A stretch of 64,000 bases of DNA, taken from contig CANKXO010000004.1 of the NCBI GenBank assembly GCA_947487765.1, forward strand, positions 434,001-498,000. Reading direction: 5' to 3'. The notes beneath the pieces are model-generated. The model was not told where the DNA came from and did not search any database. It saw only the letters and a program-made list of their open reading frames with translations. The position numbers and the translations under genes are program-made. The DNA comes from an uncultured Pseudomonadales bacterium. GTDB lineage: Bacteria; Pseudomonadota; Gammaproteobacteria; Pseudomonadales; Cellvibrionaceae. Positions 62,601 to 64,000 of the stretch are shown piece by piece; the stretch's first letter is position 1; each line of letters begins with the position of its first letter.

Positions 62601-64000
62601 ATTAACCTCATCGCGATAAATATATGCACCTCGGCGCCCGCGACGAGTCGCAAAACCATCAGCCACCATGGCCACGACTTGTTCGAATTCATCCTGGCTT
62701 AAGTCGCGGTAAGGGTAGGCTGATGTCAGTGCGGTATAGAGTGCGTCCTCGTGCCATTCTCGGCTGGCAATTTCTGCAATAATTTGTTGTGAGAGAACAT
62801 CCAGTGGAGAATGGCAGACTTCCAGCGTATCCATATCGCCCTGTTCAATAGCGTGAAGCAGGGCGGTGCATTCAACCAAGTCATCGCGACTGGTGGGAAA
62901 CAAGCGCCCTTTGGGTAAGCCTCCTACTGCATGGCCTGAGCGTCCAACCCGTTGCAAAAATGCAGCAATACCATGAGGGGAGCCTAGCTGGCAGACCAAG
63001 TCGACATCGCCAATATCAATGCCTAACTCCATCGAGGCTGTTGCTACCATGGCTTTTAGTTGGCCATGTTTTAATTTTTGCTCAGCGTCTAAACGATGCT
63101 CTTTGGCCAAGCTACCATGGTGGGCGGCAACATGCTCTTCGCCAATCCGCTCCGCTAAAAAGCGAGTCGCCCTTTCACAGAAACGGCGATTATTAACAAA
63201 AATTAAAGTTGTCGTATGGTCACGGATTAACTCTGCTAGGCGGTCATAGACTTCCTGCCAGACTTCATTCGACATTAAGCCTTCCAGTGGTGATGCCGTG
63301 ACCTCAATGGCCAAGTCTCGTTTTCGGTTATGGCCGCTATCGACAATAAGGCAAGGTTCATCTCGTGCGCCGACTAAAAAGCGGCTAACCGTTTCGATAG
63401 GCTTTTGAGTCGCTGACAAGCCAATACGAATAAGCCGCTTAACGTTACAGTCGTTTTGTTTAACCAATGCTTGTAAGCGCTCTAACGATAAGCTCAAGTG
63501 TGCGCCGCGCTTATTGCCTGCCAGTGCGTGAATCTCATCGACTATAACCGAACGCACCGTGCGCAACATATCGCGACCACTGGCTGAGGTTAACAAAATA
63601 TATAACGACTCCGGCGTCGTGACCAAAATATGTGGGGGAAACTTCACCATCCGTGTGCGTTCACTTTGGGGGGTATCCCCGGTGCGCACTTGTGCTCGAA
63701 TACCAATACTTGGCAAACCGTGAGCATTAAGAGAATCCTCAATGCCGCAAATGGGATGTTGTAAATTCTTTTGAATATCGTTCGAGAGCGCTTTTAGTGG
63801 CGAGACGTATAACACATACGTTTGATCTTCAAGCCGGCCTGTCTGTAAGCCTTCTTGCACTAAGTCATCAATCGCCGCCAGAAAGGCGGCCAGCGTTTTA
63901 CCACTGCCTGTAGGCGCTGCGATTAAACAGTGCTGCCCTTGCTTAATAGCAGGCCAGGCATCGCGCTGAGCGGGCGTTGGTTTGGAGTAAGCCGACTCAA
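59634..64000 (-). CDS. lhr: Large ATP-dependent helicase Lhr (5' end outside window)
   Basis: The gene enters from beyond base 64000 and ends at 59634, giving about 1454 visible residues. The visible N-terminus contains the Walker A motif IAAPTGSGKTLAAF, then DEIHAL for motif II, and GRSGHAVGGLP for motif VI. Beyond the two RecA-like domains it has the Lhr winged-helix and beta-barrel core domains and the long C-terminal extension. Lhr helicases unwind DNA/RNA hybrids in repair. Only the very first residues are missing here. Confidence 0.93.
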   Translation of the reverse strand, partial: ESAYSKPTPAQRDAWPAIKQGQHCLIAAPTGSGKTLAAFLAAIDDLVQEGLQTGRLEDQTYVLYVSPLKALSNDIQKNLQHPICGIEDSLNAHGLPSIGIRAQVRTGDTPQSERTRMVKFPPHILVTTPESLYILLTSASGRDMLRTVRSVIVDEIHALAGNKRGAHLSLSLERLQALVKQNDCNVKRLIRIGLSATQKPIETVSRFLVGARDEPCLIVDSGHNRKRDLAIEVTASPLEGLMSNEVWQEVYDRLAELIRDHTTTLIFVNNRRFCERATRFLAERIGEEHVAAHHGSLAKEHRLDAEQKLKHGQLKAMVATASMELGIDIGDVDLVCQLGSPHGIAAFLQRVGRSGHAVGGLPKGRLFPTSRDDLVECTALLHAIEQGDMDTLEVCHSPLDVLSQQIIAEIASREWHEDALYTALTSAYPYRDLSQDEFEQVVAMVADGFATRRGRRGAYIYRDEVNKELRPRKSARLTAVTNAGAIPDHFDYDVLLEPQGLKIGTLNEDFSIESLPGDIFQLGNQSYRILRIENGIVRVEDAHGLPPSIPFWLGEGAGRTLELSEAVSSLRQLIADKLVELGVDHTIEWVVKTIRISGQAAVQLVEYLAATQAALKGMPTQEHIFFERFFDETGDHHIVIHSPYGSRLNRAWGLALRKKFCRKFNFELQAAALEDSIVISLGSTHSFPLEEVIHYLQSTSIKEVVTQAVLQAPLFPTHWRWDASIALAVKRNQSGKRVPAQFQRNNAEDLVAVVFPDQIACQDNIVGEREIPDHPLVNQTIYDCLHQVMDIAGLETLLQKIEAKEITISCRDLVTPSPLAQEILTAKPYAFLDDAPAEERRTRAVNANRNLDAESARDIGTLDPAAIERVCKEAWPTANTLDEVHDALLMLGFITQQEADDNQWTKLLAELTQSKRATLFSITNGCLWVSAERLRLLQCLHPSGSIEPSINPVGINSKQDWQTHDALTELIRHRLQGLGPVTENSLAHSLQASSNDIALACLALEQEGYAMQGQFLPLSADTDKQWCERGLLARIHRYTLKRLRNEIKPVTPAELMMFLFDWQHLGEEKPRGPQALANSLRQLEGFAIPACAWESDILRDRIDEFSPYDLDQLCLSGEFTWLRLFNKNSKGSKKSSKGPIKTTPVTFVERQHQSIWRSLQSRTIEEKDTELSSATNTLLLCLQEKGASFFAELYHNNNNPNGLLRSQAETALGELVANGLVNSDSFAGLRALIAPAKKKNDIARRSRRRSLSARLTPMNTIDNAGRWALVNITNDLEKTAPEPQHAEKNKHRWLQTPYDVLEFIAETLLIRYGVVFRKLLERETGLPPWRELLYVFRRLEARGEIRGGRFVDGFGGEQFASPDAVGLLRKQRNKKTDTYITLCAADPLNLVGVILPGQKITSQASHRILFKNGVAIAVQQGNQTHYLKPQSADIEWRIKNILLQKQNPANFFPQ

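Noticed and set aside
1-64000. CRISPR array, tRNA, rRNA, transposase, prophage.
   Set aside because: I looked for repeated spaced units, tRNA T-loop patterns and recombinase motifs and saw none; a covariance-model and HMM scan would be needed to exclude small or divergent examples.

Overview
This is an AT-rich window from a free-living, probably marine, gammaproteobacterium. The reasons are the order tatC-tatB-tatA-hisE, a tkt-epd-pgk-fba operon like that of Pseudomonas and Cellvibrio relatives, a type I FabB, a Tle-like lipase, an ExbD/AgmX-type TonB partner pair and many small environmental genes. I cannot fix the genus. Almost all genes are recognisable and intact. The first gene (ExbD-like) and the last (Lhr helicase) run off the window.

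Layout. 1-6.8 kb is housekeeping: ExbD and AgmX/PglI-tail protein, the Tat translocase, HisE, cyanase, a small HExxH protein and GpmI. 6.8-27.6 kb is an accessory region and the most unusual part. On the minus strand an apparent operon encodes an aminotransferase, a cupin, a SAM methyltransferase, an NmrA-like reductase and a Tat-exported vanadium haloperoxidase, with a GST upstream. In the middle sit a small membrane protein, a secreted ABM-like protein, two secreted proteins that may be distant relatives, and an ECF-type sigma factor. On the plus strand run an FG-GAP/ASPIC protein, a GHMP protein resembling beta-RFAP synthase, a divergent TrpF-fold protein, a second (Sec-exported) haloperoxidase homologue, a short LuxR-type regulator, then trpE-trpG-trpB-trpA. 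trpD and trpC are absent. I read this as a candidate gene cluster for a halogenated, anthranilate- or indole-derived metabolite; that is an inference from gene content.

27.6-41.6 kb returns to ordinary genes: hydrolase/PilZ, DUF808, DUF302, the central-carbon operon (with a DUF4124/AgmX-tail gene inserted), a TetR/FabB divergent pair with a hairpin over the fabB start, a PAS-GGDEF protein and a lipase. 42-45 kb is a run of small genes on the plus strand with one degenerate integron attC-like site, resembling a gene-cassette remnant. 45-50 kb holds a muramidase, a four-gene CGNR/DUF2269/DCC-DUF4166/saccharopine-dehydrogenase-like set, and a hydrolase with an Asp nucleophile. 50.8-59.4 kb holds secreted or envelope proteins (lipase, EndA nuclease with two PPC domains, a lipoprotein, a giant beta-helix protein) and an indoleamine 2,3-dioxygenase. 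The window ends in the large helicase Lhr.

I saw no tRNA, rRNA, CRISPR array, transposase or phage integrase.
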